Of a stretch of 64,000 nucleotides of DNA, positions 17,729 to 26,584 are shown in pieces. A program made the translations under genes and the position numbers. The notes beneath the pieces were generated by a model. It was not told where the DNA came from. It saw only the letters and a list, made by a program, of their open reading frames with translations, and did no database searches. Position 1 is the stretch's first letter. The number at the start of each line of letters is the position of its first letter. Source of the DNA: Cellulomonas gilvus ATCC 13127 (GTDB lineage: Bacteria; Actinomycetota; Actinomycetes; Actinomycetales; Cellulomonadaceae); assembly GCF_000218545.1 (NCBI RefSeq), contig NC_015671.1:186001-250000 (forward strand), written 5' to 3'.

Positions 17729-18415
17729 TCAGGACGCGATGCCGCGCTCCACGGCGGCCGCGACCAGCGCGTCGCCGAGGCCCAGCACGTACGCGCGTGC
17801 CGCGTCGCCGGCACGTGCCGCATCGCCCGCCGCGAGCGCGACGACGACCGCCTCGCCCAGGCGTTGCGTCGTCGCGACGTCGGGCACGCCCGGGACGAGC
17901 GCGACCAGCCGCGTGAGGTGCGGCCGCAGCGACAGCAGCGTGCGCGTCAGGACGGGGTTGCCGCTGCGCTCGTGCAGCACGTCGAGAGCGGCGTCCGTCT
18001 CGGCGGCCCGCTGCGCGGCGTCGCCGGACTCGTGCGCCTTGACCGAGGCCTCGAGGTGCGCCGCCAGCATCGCGTGGTCGACCGAGCCCAGGCGGTCCGT
18101 GGCGCGCGTCGCGGCCAGCGCGTAGAGCGCGGCGACCACCTGCACCACGTGCTCGAGGTCCTCGCGGTCCAGGGGCGTGACGTGCGAACCGCGGTTGGGC
18201 TGGTAGACCAGCAGGCCCTGCTCGCCCAGCCGGTGCATCGCGTCGCGCACGGGGGTCCGGGACACGCTGAGCCAGCCGGCGACCTCCTCCTCGCGGACGA
18301 CCTCGCCGGGGGCGAGCTGGCCGCCGACGATCACCGAGAGCAGCCGGTCGTAGACGACGTCGGCGAGCAGCAGCCGGCCCGGTTCGGCCGCGGAGACGTG
18401 CGCGGGGATCGGCAT
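17729..18415 (-). CDS. GntR-family (FCD/FadR subfamily) transcriptional regulator
   Basis: A 228-residue regulator. The winged helix (LLLADVVYDRLLSVIVGGQLAPG, then VAGWLSVSRTPVRDAMHRLGEQGLL) lies in the first 75 residues. The rest is an all-helical FCD ligand domain with the usual Asp/Arg/His-rich helices, which often binds a carboxylate effector. The ligand is unknown. GGGAG precedes the ATG. It is convergent with pheA, only 4 bp apart. A palindrome at 18496-18510, 81 bp upstream, is a candidate autoregulatory site. Confidence 0.88.
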   Translation of the reverse strand: MPIPAHVSAAEPGRLLLADVVYDRLLSVIVGGQLAPGEVVREEEVAGWLSVSRTPVRDAMHRLGEQGLLVYQPNRGSHVTPLDREDLEHVVQVVAALYALAATRATDRLGSVDHAMLAAHLEASVKAHESGDAAQRAAETDAALDVLHERSGNPVLTRTLLSLRPHLTRLVALVPGVPDVATTQRLGEAVVVALAAGDAARAGDAARAYVLGLGDALVAAAVERGIAS

Positions 18416-18495
18416 CGCTGGCGCGCTCCCGTCGGGTGGTGGATGGACGCTGCTTCGAGGCTAGGTCGGCGGGTGCTTCGCACACAGGGACACAC

Positions 18496-18510
18496 GTCCC
18501 GGTACGGGAC
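18496..18510. promoter_or_regulatory. Palindrome GTCCCG-GTA-CGGGAC upstream of the GntR gene
   Basis: Perfect 6-bp arms around a 3-bp centre, 81 bp upstream of the GntR start and 24 bp downstream of the kinase stop. It could be a GntR operator; without a T-tract it is a poor terminator. Confidence 0.35.
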
Positions 18511-18533
18511 GCCCCCGCCCGGTCCTGCCGGCG

Positions 18534-19718
18534 TCAGGCGGGTGCCGCGACGCGCACGACGAGCGCGCCCGGATCGACGCGCGCGGTCACCTCGGTCACG
18601 CGTCCGACGATGTCCCCGTCCACCTGCGCGTACTCGCCCGCGGGCACCACCACGCGCACGTCGCGCGCACGCGTGTGGTCGATGCGCCCGATGCCCCGCG
18701 CGCGGCCGTTCTTGACCCCGACGCCCTGCAGCACCACCTCGCCGAACAGCTGCGCCCAGCCCGCGATGCCGGCGCGCGTGTCGATCGCGGCGACGTCGAG
18801 CCACCCGTCGTCGACCACCGCGTCGGGCAGCAGCGTCAGGCCGCCGGGCAGCCTCCCGCAGTTGCCGATCAGGAGGCTGCGCAGCCGGGTGGACGTGGTC
18901 GGCTGGTCGTCGATGCGCACGTGCACGCGGTTGCGCCGACCGTGCAGGTGGCGGATCCCGGCCACGAAGTACGCGACCCAGCCCATGCGTGCCTTGAGCC
19001 CGTCGTCCGCGTCGGCCACCATCGCGGCGTCGAACCCGAGGCCCGCGATCACCAGGAACAGGTGGTCGCGCTCGTCGCGCGGCCGGGGCGCCGCGGGGGC
19101 CGCGTCCGGTGCGCGGCGCGCCGTGGGCCGCCGGGGCTCGCGCGGGCCCTCCTCGTCGTCGTAGCGCAGCACGCGCAGCCAGCCCACGTCGATCGCGCGG
19201 TCCGCGCCGCGCACCGCGACCTCGAGCGCGGCGAACGGGTCGCCGATCGGCAGGTCGAGGTTGCGGGCCAGCAGGTTGCCCGTGCCGAGCGGAACGATCG
19301 CCATCGCGACGTGCGTGCCCGTGAGCACCTCCGCGACCGCGCGCACGGTCCCGTCGCCGCCGATCGCCACCACCAGGTCCGCACCCTGCGCGAGTGCGGC
19401 GCGGGCCTGGCCGCGGCCCGGGTCCTCGACCGTGGTCTCGAGCCACAGCGGTGCGGGCAGACCCTGGTCCGCGGTGGCGCGCTCGACCGCGTCCCGCAGC
19501 GCGGGCACGTCCGGCTTGGAGGGGTTGGCGACGAACGCGATCAGCTGGCCGCGCTCACGCGCGTCGCGTCCGAGCGCGCGTGCCCGGGTGCCCGTCGCGG
19601 GGGAGGAGTTGAGGTGCGCGAGCAGGTCGCGCCGTCGCGCCCAGGTCACGAGCGCGACCAGGAGGCCGACGACGACCGCCAGCCCGACGGCCACGGCCGC
19701 CCACTCGTGCCACCCCAC
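18534..19718 (-). CDS. Diacylglycerol kinase family lipid kinase
   Basis: A 394-residue membrane-attached lipid kinase. The first 33 residues form a signal anchor (VAVGLAVVVGLLVALVTW). The DAGK catalytic domain begins IAFVANPSKPDV; the nucleotide-binding signature VVAIGGDGTVRAVAEVL is near residue 122 and PLGTGNLLARNLDLP follows, as in DgkB/YegS-type enzymes. The C-terminal half has the second-domain motifs (GLGFDAAMV, RMGWVAYF, DGWLDV). It probably phosphorylates diacylglycerol or a related lipid. The GTG start has TAGGTT six bases upstream. Divergent from serS, with 107 bp between the starts. Confidence 0.9.
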   Translation of the reverse strand: MGWHEWAAVAVGLAVVVGLLVALVTWARRRDLLAHLNSSPATGTRARALGRDARERGQLIAFVANPSKPDVPALRDAVERATADQGLPAPLWLETTVEDPGRGQARAALAQGADLVVAIGGDGTVRAVAEVLTGTHVAMAIVPLGTGNLLARNLDLPIGDPFAALEVAVRGADRAIDVGWLRVLRYDDEEGPREPRRPTARRAPDAAPAAPRPRDERDHLFLVIAGLGFDAAMVADADDGLKARMGWVAYFVAGIRHLHGRRNRVHVRIDDQPTTSTRLRSLLIGNCGRLPGGLTLLPDAVVDDGWLDVAAIDTRAGIAGWAQLFGEVVLQGVGVKNGRARGIGRIDHTRARDVRVVVPAGEYAQVDGDIVGRVTEVTARVDPGALVVRVAAPA

Positions 19719-19724
19719 ACGCGC

Positions 19725-19730
19725 AACCTA
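19725..19730 (-). promoter_or_regulatory. -10 element TAGGTT of the lipid kinase gene
   Basis: Minus-strand TAGGTT, six bases (GCGCGT), then the GTG start at 19718. Confidence 0.45.
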
Positions 19731-19813
19731 CCGACCAGCCCCCACAGCCACCCGGTGTTTGTCCGGACGGCCGGACGGCCGGGTCGCGGGGGGAAAGCGG
19801 TGGGCGCGGTCGG

Positions 19814-19819
19814 TAGCCT
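19814..19819 (+). promoter_or_regulatory. -10 element TAGCCT of serS
   Basis: TAGCCT, six bases (GCGAGG), then GTG 19826. GCGAGG is too close to the start to be an effective ribosome binding site. Confidence 0.45.
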
Positions 19820-19825
19820 GCGAGG

Positions 19826-21106
19826 GTGATCGATCTCAAGCTCCTGCGCGACGACCCCGACGTGGTCCGCGCCAGCCAGGTGACCCGTGGTGACGACCCC
19901 GCCCTCGTGGACGAGGTGCTGGACGCGGACGCCCGCCGGCGGTCCGCGCTCACGGAGTTCGAGCAGCTGCGCGCCGAGCAGAAGGCGCACGGCAAGAAGG
20001 TCGCGCAGGCGCAGGGGGAGGAGAAGCAGGCGCTGCTCGCGCACGCCAAGCACGTGGCCGACCGCGTCAAGGCGCTCCAGGCGGACGCGGACGCCGCGCA
20101 GGCCAAGGCCGACGAGCTGCTGCGCCGCATCGGCAACGTGGTCGAGGACGGCGTCCCGGCGGGCGGCGAGGACGACTTCGTCGTGCTCGAGCACGTGGGC
20201 ACGCCCCGCGACTTCGCCGCGGAGTACGGCGCCGACTTCACGGTCAAGGACCACCTGGAGCTCGGCGAGGGCCTGCGCGCGATCGACACCGAGCGCGGCG
20301 CCAAGGTCTCGGGCGCGCGGTTCTACTTCCTGACCGGCATCGGGGCGCGGCTCGAGCTCGCGCTGCTCAACGCGGCCGTGGACAAGGCCGTGGGCCTGGG
20401 CTTCACGCCGGTCATCACGCCCACGCTGGTCAAGCCGGAGATCATGGCGGGCACCGGGTTCCTGGGTGCGCACGCCGACGAGATCTACCGGCTCGAGGCC
20501 GACGACCTGTACCTGGTCGGCACCAGCGAGGTCGCGCTCGCGGGCTACCACTCGGGCGAGATCGTCGACCTGTCGGACGGCCCGCTGCGGTACGCCGGGT
20601 GGAGCGCGTGCTACCGGCGCGAGGCGGGCTCGTACGGCAAGGACACGCGCGGCATCATCCGCGTGCACCAGTTCCACAAGGTCGAGGCGTTCAGCTACAC
20701 GCGCGTCGAGGACGCGCAGGACGAGCACCGGCGCATCCTGGGCTGGGAGAAGGAGATGCTCGACCTCGCCGAGCTGCCCTACCGCGTGATCGACACCGCG
20801 GCGGGCGACCTGGGCTCGAGCGCGGCGCGCAAGTTCGACTGCGAGGCGTGGCTGCCCAGCCAGCAGCGCTACCTGGAGCTGACGTCGACCTCCAACTGCA
20901 CGACGTTCCAGGCCCGGCGCCTGGGCGTGCGCGAGCGGACGGCCGACGGCCAGGTCCGCGCGGTCGCGACGCTCAACGGGACGCTGGCCACGACGCGGTG
21001 GATCGTCGCGCTGCTCGAGAACCACCAGCAGGCGGACGGGTCGGTGCACGTCCCGGTGGGGCTGCGGCCCTACCTGGGCGGGCTCGAGGTGCTGGAACCC
21101 CGATGA
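19826..21106 (+). CDS. serS: Serine--tRNA ligase
   Basis: A 426-residue class II aminoacyl-tRNA synthetase charging tRNA-Ser; two tRNA-Ser genes also lie in this window. The N-terminal antiparallel coiled coil (about residues 30-105, rich in Lys, Glu and Ala) is the tRNA-binding arm. In the catalytic core [13 protein letters not shown], motif 2 ([21 protein letters not shown]) and motif 3 ([16 protein letters not shown]) are present, with the serine-binding [13 protein letters not shown]. Length is standard. The start is GTG. It overlaps the HAD gene by ATGA, so the two are translationally coupled. Confidence 0.97.
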   Translation: MIDLKLLRDDPDVVRASQVTRGDDPALVDEVLDADARRRSALTEFEQLRAEQKAHGKKVAQAQGEEKQALLAHAKHVADRVKALQADADAAQAKADELLRRIGNVVEDGVPAGGEDDFVVLEHVGTPRDFAAEYGADFTVKDHLELGEGLRAIDTERGAKVSGARFYFLTGIGARLELALLNAAVDKAVGLGFTPVITPTLVKPEIMAGTGFLGAHADEIYRLEADDLYLVGTSEVALAGYHSGEIVDLSDGPLRYAGWSACYRREAGSYGKDTRGIIRVHQFHKVEAFSYTRVEDAQDEHRRILGWEKEMLDLAELPYRVIDTAAGDLGSSAARKFDCEAWLPSQQRYLELTSTSNCTTFQARRLGVRERTADGQVRAVATLNGTLATTRWIVALLENHQQADGSVHVPVGLRPYLGGLEVLEPR

Positions 21107-21900
21107 GCCGCACACGCCTGGTGGCCCTCGACGTCGACGGGACCCTCATGTCCTACGACGGCGTCATCTCCGACGGTGTGCGCCGGGCGGTGCTGGACCT
21201 GGTCGCCGCGGGTGTGCACGTGGTGCTCGCGACCGGCCGCGGCGCGCACTCGGCCGTGCCCGTCGCGCTCGACCTGGGCCTGACCGAGGGCTGGGTGGTG
21301 TGCTCCAACGGGGCGGTCACCGCACGCCTGGACGCCGACGAGGCCGCGGGCTTCGAGATCACCGACGTCGTCACGTTCGACCCCGGTCCCGCGCTGCGCG
21401 CGATCGCGCTCGAGCTGCCGGACGCGCTGTACGCGGTCGAGGACCTCGGCGTCGGCTTCCGCGTCTCGTCGCCGTTCCCCGCGGGCGAGCTGAGCGGGGA
21501 GATGGAGGTCGTCGGGTTCGACGAGCTCGCGGCGACGCCCGCGACGCGCGTGGTCATCCGCGCACCCGGCGCGAGCCCCGAGGAGTTCCACGCGATCGTC
21601 GAGCGCGTGGGCCTGCACGAGGTGGAGTACGCGGTCGGCTGGACCGCGTGGCTCGACCTGACCCCGGGCGGGGTCTCCAAGGCGAGCGCGCTCGAGGCCG
21701 TGCGGCGCAGGCTGGGCGTGGAGCCGTTCGCGACGGCCGCGGTCGGCGACGGCGGGAACGACCTGCAGATGCTCCAGTGGGCCGCGCGCGGGGTCGCCAT
21801 GGGCCACGCGCGCGACGACGTGCGCGCCGCGGCCGACGAGGTCACGGGCACGATCGACGACGACGGCGCCCTGGCCACGCTCCGCTCCCTCCTCCCCTGA
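21103..21900 (+). CDS. HAD-superfamily (Cof-type) phosphatase
   Basis: A 265-residue HAD subfamily IIB phosphatase, probably acting on sugar phosphates or similar small phosphoesters. Motif I is [11 protein letters not shown], motif II lies in VVLATGRG, the lysine motif III is in [12 protein letters not shown], and motif IV is [15 protein letters not shown]. The cap domain lies between motifs II and III. Its start ATG overlaps the serS stop. No transporter or partner is adjacent. The palindromic repeat pair at 21932-22001 follows the stop and may end the transcript. Confidence 0.9.
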   Translation: MSRTRLVALDVDGTLMSYDGVISDGVRRAVLDLVAAGVHVVLATGRGAHSAVPVALDLGLTEGWVVCSNGAVTARLDADEAAGFEITDVVTFDPGPALRAIALELPDALYAVEDLGVGFRVSSPFPAGELSGEMEVVGFDELAATPATRVVIRAPGASPEEFHAIVERVGLHEVEYAVGWTAWLDLTPGGVSKASALEAVRRRLGVEPFATAAVGDGGNDLQMLQWAARGVAMGHARDDVRAAADEVTGTIDDDGALATLRSLLP

Positions 21901-21931
21901 CCCGCCCACCTGGTCGTCGGACACCGGTTCA

Positions 21932-22001
21932 CCCCGCCGAACTGGCGTCCAACCACCAGTTCGCCCCGCCGAACTGGCCTCCAACTACCAGTTCGGCGGG
22001 G
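21932..22001. repeat. Tandem pair of palindromic repeat units
   Basis: Two similar units in tandem. Unit 1 (21932-21963) holds CGAACTGG and CCAGTTCG arms with a 10-base spacer. Unit 2 (21964-22001) is a perfect palindrome with 14-bp arms, CCCCGCCGAACTGG and CCAGTTCGGCGGGG, around a 10-base loop. The two spacers, CGTCCAACCA and CCTCCAACTA, differ at only two of ten positions. They lie between the HAD stop and the LacI gene. They could terminate transcription, but the repeated, near-identical units look like a dispersed palindromic element. Confidence 0.7.
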
Positions 22002-22029
22002 GTGGGTGGGGGCGTGGGAGGATCGCCCG

Positions 22030-23031
22030 ATGGGGCACGGCATCGAGGACGTCGCCCGCGCGGCAGGCGTGTCCACCGCGACGGTGTCCCGCGCGCTGCG
22101 CGGGCTGCCGCACGTCACCGATGCGACGCGTGAGCGCGTCCGGGCGGTCGCGGCCGAGCTCGGATACGTCGCCACGCCGTCGGCGCGCTCGTTGGCCACG
22201 GGGCGGACCCGCACGATCGGGCTGCTCTCGCCGTGGGTCAGCCACTGGTTCTTCGCCAACGTGATCGAGGGCGCCGAACGCGCGCTGCGCGAGCAGGACC
22301 ACGACGCGTTGCTCTACACGTTCGACGTGTTCGAGCTGGGACCGCGTCGTCGCGTGGAGACGCACGTGCTGCGCGGCCGCGTGGACGGGGTCCTGGTGGT
22401 GGGGCTCCCGCTCGAGGACGCCGAGGTCGCGGACCTGGACGCGCTCGGCCGGCCGCTCGTGTTCGTCGGCGCGGGGCCCACGGACCGCTGCACGGTGCGG
22501 ATCGACGAGGTCGCGGTGGCGCACCTGGCCGTGCGCCACCTGCTCGAGCTCGGGCACCGGCGCATCGCGTACGTGAGCGGGCACCCGGACGACGTGAGCC
22601 CGTGGTCGGCCGCGGTGCTGCGGACGCACGGCTGGCGCGAGGCGATGACGGAGGCCGGGCTGCGCACGGACCTGCAGGTCAACGGCAACTTCGACATGCC
22701 GGGCGGGCGTGCCGCGACGCATGAGCTGCTGGACCGGCACCCGGACGTCACGGCGGTGTTCGCGTCGTCCGACGAGATGGCCATGGGCGTCGTCGTCGCG
22801 GCGCGGGAGAGGGGCCTGCGGATCCCGCAGGACCTCTCGGTGATCGGCGTCGACGGTCACGAGCTGGGTGAGGTCGTGGGGCTCACGTCGGTCGCGCAGG
22901 ACGTGCTCGCGCAGGGTCGGGAGGCCGCCCGCCTGGTGCTGCGCGTGATCGCGGGCGAGCCCGTGCCGGTGCGCGTGACCCCTCCGGTGCGCCTCGTCGT
23001 GCGGTCCTCGACGGGTCCCGCACCGGCCTGA
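22030..23031 (+). CDS. LacI-family regulator of the adjacent sugar ABC operon
   Basis: A 333-residue LacI repressor. The DNA-binding head reads IEDVARAAGVSTATVSRALRGLPHVTDATRERV, the hinge LGYVATPSARSLATGRT, and the ligand domain contains AVFASSDEMAMGVVVAARERG and LSVIGVDGHELGEVVGLTSV. GGGAGG eight bases before ATG 22030 fixes this start over a GTG at 22006. It directly precedes the importer operon on the same strand, and a CG-centred operator lies in the 141-bp gap before the binding-protein gene, so it is the likely sugar-responsive repressor of 23173-26524. The inducer is probably a glucoside, by inference. Confidence 0.9.
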   Translation: MGHGIEDVARAAGVSTATVSRALRGLPHVTDATRERVRAVAAELGYVATPSARSLATGRTRTIGLLSPWVSHWFFANVIEGAERALREQDHDALLYTFDVFELGPRRRVETHVLRGRVDGVLVVGLPLEDAEVADLDALGRPLVFVGAGPTDRCTVRIDEVAVAHLAVRHLLELGHRRIAYVSGHPDDVSPWSAAVLRTHGWREAMTEAGLRTDLQVNGNFDMPGGRAATHELLDRHPDVTAVFASSDEMAMGVVVAARERGLRIPQDLSVIGVDGHELGEVVGLTSVAQDVLAQGREAARLVLRVIAGEPVPVRVTPPVRLVVRSSTGPAPA

Positions 23032-23089
23032 CGGCCGTGACCGAATTGTGACGGTCCTGATGCGGGATCCGACTTGCGAGGTCTGTCCG

Positions 23090-23101
23090 TAAGCGCTTGC
23101 A
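23090..23101. promoter_or_regulatory. Candidate LacI operator before the sugar ABC operon
   Basis: TAAGCGCTTGCA has a perfect AAGCGCTT core centred on CG, with outer G and C also paired at 23089 and 23100. It lies 72 bp before the binding-protein ATG and matches the general LacI/CcpA-type operator form. Confidence 0.65.
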
Positions 23102-23172
23102 TGGCTGGCGACAGGACCCGATGGCGCGCCCTGGCGTGCTCGGGTCGTCCCAGCGACGATGTGGAGCGCTCG

Positions 23173-24549
23173 ATGAGGAGTTTGCGCAACCGACGCGGAT
23201 ACGCGGTGGCGGCGACCGGGGCGGCGCTCGCCCTGGTGCTGACGGCCTGCGGTGGCGGCGACGACGAGGACCCGAAGGGCGGCGGGGGCGAGACGAACGC
23301 CGACTGCGCCGCGTTCGAGGAGTACGGCGACCTGGACGGCAAGACCATCACGATCTACGCGGGCATCGTCAACCCGGAGGACCAGCCGTACGTCGACTCG
23401 TTCAAGCCGTTCGAGGACTGCACGGGCGCCAAGGTGGACTACCAGGCGGACAAGCAGTTCGAGCAGCAGATCCTGGTCCGCGCGCAGGCCGGCAACCCGC
23501 CGGACATCGCGATCGTCCCGCAGCCGGGCCTCCTCGCCCAGCTCGTCGCGACCGGGACCGTCAAGGCCGCGCCCGAGGGCGTGGCGGCCAACGTCGACGA
23601 GTTCTGGGGCGAGGACTGGAAGGCGCTCGGCACCGTCGACGGCACGTTCTACGCAGCACCGTCCGGCGCCAGCGTGAAGTCGCTGGTCTGGTACTCGCCG
23701 CAGGAGTTCGAGGCCAACGGCTGGACCGTCCCGACGACGCTCGACGAGCTCAAGACGCTGAGCGACACGATCGCGGCCGACTCGGGCCACAAGCCGTGGT
23801 GCGCGGGCATCGCGTCCGACGCCGCGACGGGCTGGCCGGTCACCGACTGGATGGAGGACATGGTCCTGCGCGTCGGCGGCCCGGACGTCTACGACCAGTG
23901 GGTGAAGCACGAGATCGCGTTCAACTCCGACGTGCCCACGCAGGCGCTCGACGCGGTGGGCGCCTACCTCAAGAACCCGGACTACGTGAACGGCGGCTAC
24001 GGCGACGTGTCGTCGATCGCCACCACGGCGTTCCAGGACGGTGGCCTGCCGATCCTCGACGGCCAGTGCTCGCTGCACCGCATGGCGAGCTTCTACGCCG
24101 CGAACTTCCCGAAGGGCACGGACATCTCGGAGAACGGCCAGATCTTCGCGTTCTACCTGCCCGGCCAGGCGGCCGAGGACAAGCCCGTGCTCGGCGCCGG
24201 CGAGTTCGTGACCGCGTTCTCCGACGACCCGGCCGTTCAAGCGCTGCTCGACTTCTGGAGCACCGACACCTGGGCCAACCTCAAGGCCAAGGCGAGCGCG
24301 GACCTGACCAACGGCGGCTGGATCACGGCCAACAAGGGCCTGGACACCTCGATCCTGGTCAACCCGATCGACGCGCTCTCGGCCGGCATCCTGCAGGACC
24401 CGAACGCGGTGTTCCGGTTCGACGGGTCGGACATGATGCCCGCCGCGGTGGGCTCGAACGCCTTCTGGAAGGAGGCGACGAGCTGGATCACCGGCCAGTC
24501 GACCAAGGACACGCTCGACAAGATCGAGGCGGCCTGGCCGTCGTCGTGA
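23173..24549 (+). CDS. Sugar ABC transporter substrate-binding lipoprotein (alpha-glucoside type)
   Basis: A 458-residue extracellular solute-binding protein (family 1) anchored by a lipid. The signal peptide ends at the lipobox LTAC (Cys about residue 25), followed by an acidic Gly-rich linker. The mature protein starts YGDLDGKTITIYAGIVNPEDQPYVDSFKPFEDCTG and contains PDIAIVPQPGLLAQLV and GSNAFWKEATSWI, resembling AglE-type alpha-glucoside binding proteins. The frame is open from 23074, but ATG 23173 begins a proper signal peptide. It is first in an importer operon with two permeases and no ATPase, so a shared ATPase of the MsiK/MalK kind elsewhere is expected. Confidence 0.88.
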   Translation: MRSLRNRRGYAVAATGAALALVLTACGGGDDEDPKGGGGETNADCAAFEEYGDLDGKTITIYAGIVNPEDQPYVDSFKPFEDCTGAKVDYQADKQFEQQILVRAQAGNPPDIAIVPQPGLLAQLVATGTVKAAPEGVAANVDEFWGEDWKALGTVDGTFYAAPSGASVKSLVWYSPQEFEANGWTVPTTLDELKTLSDTIAADSGHKPWCAGIASDAATGWPVTDWMEDMVLRVGGPDVYDQWVKHEIAFNSDVPTQALDAVGAYLKNPDYVNGGYGDVSSIATTAFQDGGLPILDGQCSLHRMASFYAANFPKGTDISENGQIFAFYLPGQAAEDKPVLGAGEFVTAFSDDPAVQALLDFWSTDTWANLKAKASADLTNGGWITANKGLDTSILVNPIDALSAGILQDPNAVFRFDGSDMMPAAVGSNAFWKEATSWITGQSTKDTLDKIEAAWPSS

Positions 24550-24554
24550 CGTGA

Positions 24555-24595
24555 CACCGGTGCCCCGGGGGCGGACCGCTCCCGGGGCACCGGTG
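24555..24595 (+). terminator. Strong intercistronic stem-loop after the binding-protein gene
   Basis: A perfect 15-bp stem (CACCGGTGCCCCGGG and its complement) with an 11-base loop in the 86-bp gap between the binding-protein gene and the first permease. It has no U-tract. Stems at this point are known to give higher expression of the binding protein than of the permeases, by partial termination or 3'-end protection. Confidence 0.65.
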
Positions 24596-24635
24596 CGTGC
24601 CCGTCCCGTCGTGCCCTCATCCGGAGGAGGTCGCT

Positions 24636-25610
24636 GTGGAAGCCGCCGACAAGCTGGTGCAGATGGTGGTCGCGCTCGTCGCGTTCGCCGCGGTCATCGG
24701 CGTGATCCTGCTCGTGGTCCACCTGCTCGAACGCCGCGGCGCGCGGCGCGTCGCCTGGTGGTTCATCGGCCCGACGATCCTGCTGATCGTCGTCGGCCTG
24801 GTCTACCCCGCCCTGCACACCATCTGGCGGTCCTTGTACGACGCCGCCGGGACGACGTTCATCGGGCTCGGGAACTACGCCGACATCTTCACGTCCGACG
24901 ACCAGCTGGTGGTGCTGCGCAACACCGTGCTGTGGGTGCTCGTCACGCCGTTCGTGGCCACCGTCGTCGGGCTGGTCTACGCGATCCTCGTCGACGGCGC
25001 GAAGGGTGAGGCGGCAGCGAAGGCGCTGATCTTCCTGCCCATGGCGATCTCGTTCGTGGGCGCGTCGATCATCTGGAAGTTCATGTACGAGTACCGGTTC
25101 TACGACCCGGCCGTCGCGAACAACCCGAGGCAGATCGGGTTCATCAACCAGATCATCGTGTGGTTGGGCGGGACACCCCAGAACTTCCTGCTGAACAGCC
25201 CGCTCAACAACTTCTTCCTCATCGCGGTGATGATCTGGATCCAGGCGGGGTTCGCCATGACCATCCTGTCCGCCGCGATCAAGGCGATCCCTGCGGAGAT
25301 CACCGAGGCCGCGCGCCTGGACGGCGTGTCCTCCCTGGAGATGTTCCGGTTCGTCACGGTGCCGAGCATCCGGCCCACGCTCATCGTGGTGCTCACGACG
25401 ATCGCGATCGGGTGCCTGAAGGTGTTCGACATCGTGCGGACCATGACGGCCGGCCGGTTCGGCACCAGCGTGGTGGCCGACGAGTTCTACACGCAGAGCT
25501 TCAGCGCCGGGAACCAGGGGCTGGGCGCCGCGCTCGCGGTCCTGCTGTTCGTGCTCGTCGTGCCGATCATCGTCTACAACGTGCGCCACCTGCGGAAGGC
25601 GGACCGATGA
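24636..25610 (+). CDS. Sugar ABC transporter permease, MalF/AglF type
   Basis: A 324-residue inner-membrane permease. It starts with an extra hydrophobic segment (LVQMVVALVAFAAVIGVILLVVHLL) before the six-helix core. The EAA loop that docks the ATPase reads EITEAARLDGVSSLEMFRFVTVPSIRP. The inserted extracellular region around YDPAVANNPRQIGFINQIIVWLGGTPQNF is typical of the AglF branch. GGAGGAGG sits directly before the GTG at 24636, which decides the start. Its stop overlaps the next start by ATGA, so the two permeases are translationally coupled as a heterodimer. Confidence 0.92.
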   Translation: MEAADKLVQMVVALVAFAAVIGVILLVVHLLERRGARRVAWWFIGPTILLIVVGLVYPALHTIWRSLYDAAGTTFIGLGNYADIFTSDDQLVVLRNTVLWVLVTPFVATVVGLVYAILVDGAKGEAAAKALIFLPMAISFVGASIIWKFMYEYRFYDPAVANNPRQIGFINQIIVWLGGTPQNFLLNSPLNNFFLIAVMIWIQAGFAMTILSAAIKAIPAEITEAARLDGVSSLEMFRFVTVPSIRPTLIVVLTTIAIGCLKVFDIVRTMTAGRFGTSVVADEFYTQSFSAGNQGLGAALAVLLFVLVVPIIVYNVRHLRKADR

Positions 25611-26524
25611 GCGCCCCCGACGTCACGCTGACGAAGAAGTCCGCGGCCACCACGCCGCGCCGCTCCACCGCCGCGGCCGCCAAGCAGCGGCTCTCCCGGC
25701 CGTGGGCGTCGCTGTTCGCGGTGGTGCTCGCGGTGCTGTGGACCATCCCCACGCTCGGGCTGCTGGTGACGTCCTTCCGGCCCGTGGCGGACATCAACTC
25801 GAGCGGCTGGTGGACGGTCCTCACCGACCCGACGTTCACGCTGGAGAACTACCGCAACGTCCTGTCCCCGGACAACGCGCAGTCGTTGGCCCCCTCGATC
25901 GTCAACTCCGTCGTCATCACCATCCCGGCCGTGGTGCTGCCGATGTTCCTGGCCACGCTCGCGGCGTACGCGTTCGCGTGGATGGACTTCAAGGGCAAGA
26001 ACGTGCTGTTCATCGCGGTGTTCGCGCTCCAGGTGGTGCCCATCCAGGTCACGCTCATCCCGCTGCTCTCGCTGTACGCGGACATGGACATCGCCGGGAC
26101 GTTCTGGGCGGTGTGGCTCTCGCACACCATGTTCGGCCTGCCGCTCGCGGTCTTCCTGCTGCACAACTTCATGCGCGAGATCCCCGCCGAGCTCATCGAG
26201 GCGGCGCGCGTGGACGGGGCCGGGCACGTGGTGATCTTCTTCCGCCTGATGCTGCCGATGCTCAAGCCCGCGATCGCGGCGCTCGGCATCTACCAGTTCC
26301 TGTGGGTGTGGAACGACCTGCTGGTCGCGCTCACGTTCGCGGGCTCGTCGCGCGACCTCGCACCCATGACGGTGTCGCTGCTCAACCTCACGGGCACGCG
26401 CGGCTCGCAGTGGTTCCTGCTCTCGGCGGGAGCGTTCGTCTCGATCATCATCCCCGCGATCGTGTTCCTGTCCCTGCAGCGGTACTTCGTGCGCGGGCTC
26501 CTCGCGGGCTCGGTCAAGGGGTAG
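25607..26524 (+). CDS. Sugar ABC transporter permease, MalG/AglG type
   Basis: A 305-residue permease, the second half of the membrane channel. A cytoplasmic, Lys/Thr-rich N-terminus of about 30 residues is followed by six membrane segments, and the EAA loop reads ELIEAARVDGAGHVVIFFRLMLPMLKP. The C-terminus RYFVRGLLAGSVKG is the usual MalG ending. The start overlaps the upstream permease stop. No glucosidase or ATPase gene follows; the operon ends here, and an EamA exporter with its own promoter-like element begins 60 bp downstream. Confidence 0.93.
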   Translation: MSAPDVTLTKKSAATTPRRSTAAAAKQRLSRPWASLFAVVLAVLWTIPTLGLLVTSFRPVADINSSGWWTVLTDPTFTLENYRNVLSPDNAQSLAPSIVNSVVITIPAVVLPMFLATLAAYAFAWMDFKGKNVLFIAVFALQVVPIQVTLIPLLSLYADMDIAGTFWAVWLSHTMFGLPLAVFLLHNFMREIPAELIEAARVDGAGHVVIFFRLMLPMLKPAIAALGIYQFLWVWNDLLVALTFAGSSRDLAPMTVSLLNLTGTRGSQWFLLSAGAFVSIIIPAIVFLSLQRYFVRGLLAGSVKG

Positions 26525-26571
26525 TCCCGACGAGGGTCGCGCACGCCCGGCGTGCGAGCGGCGGGGCGGGC

Positions 26572-26577
26572 TAGCCT
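26572..26577 (+). promoter_or_regulatory. -10 element TAGCCT of the EamA exporter gene
   Basis: TAGCCT, seven bases, then GTG 26585; no ribosome binding site. Confidence 0.45.
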
Positions 26578-26584
26578 GACGGGC

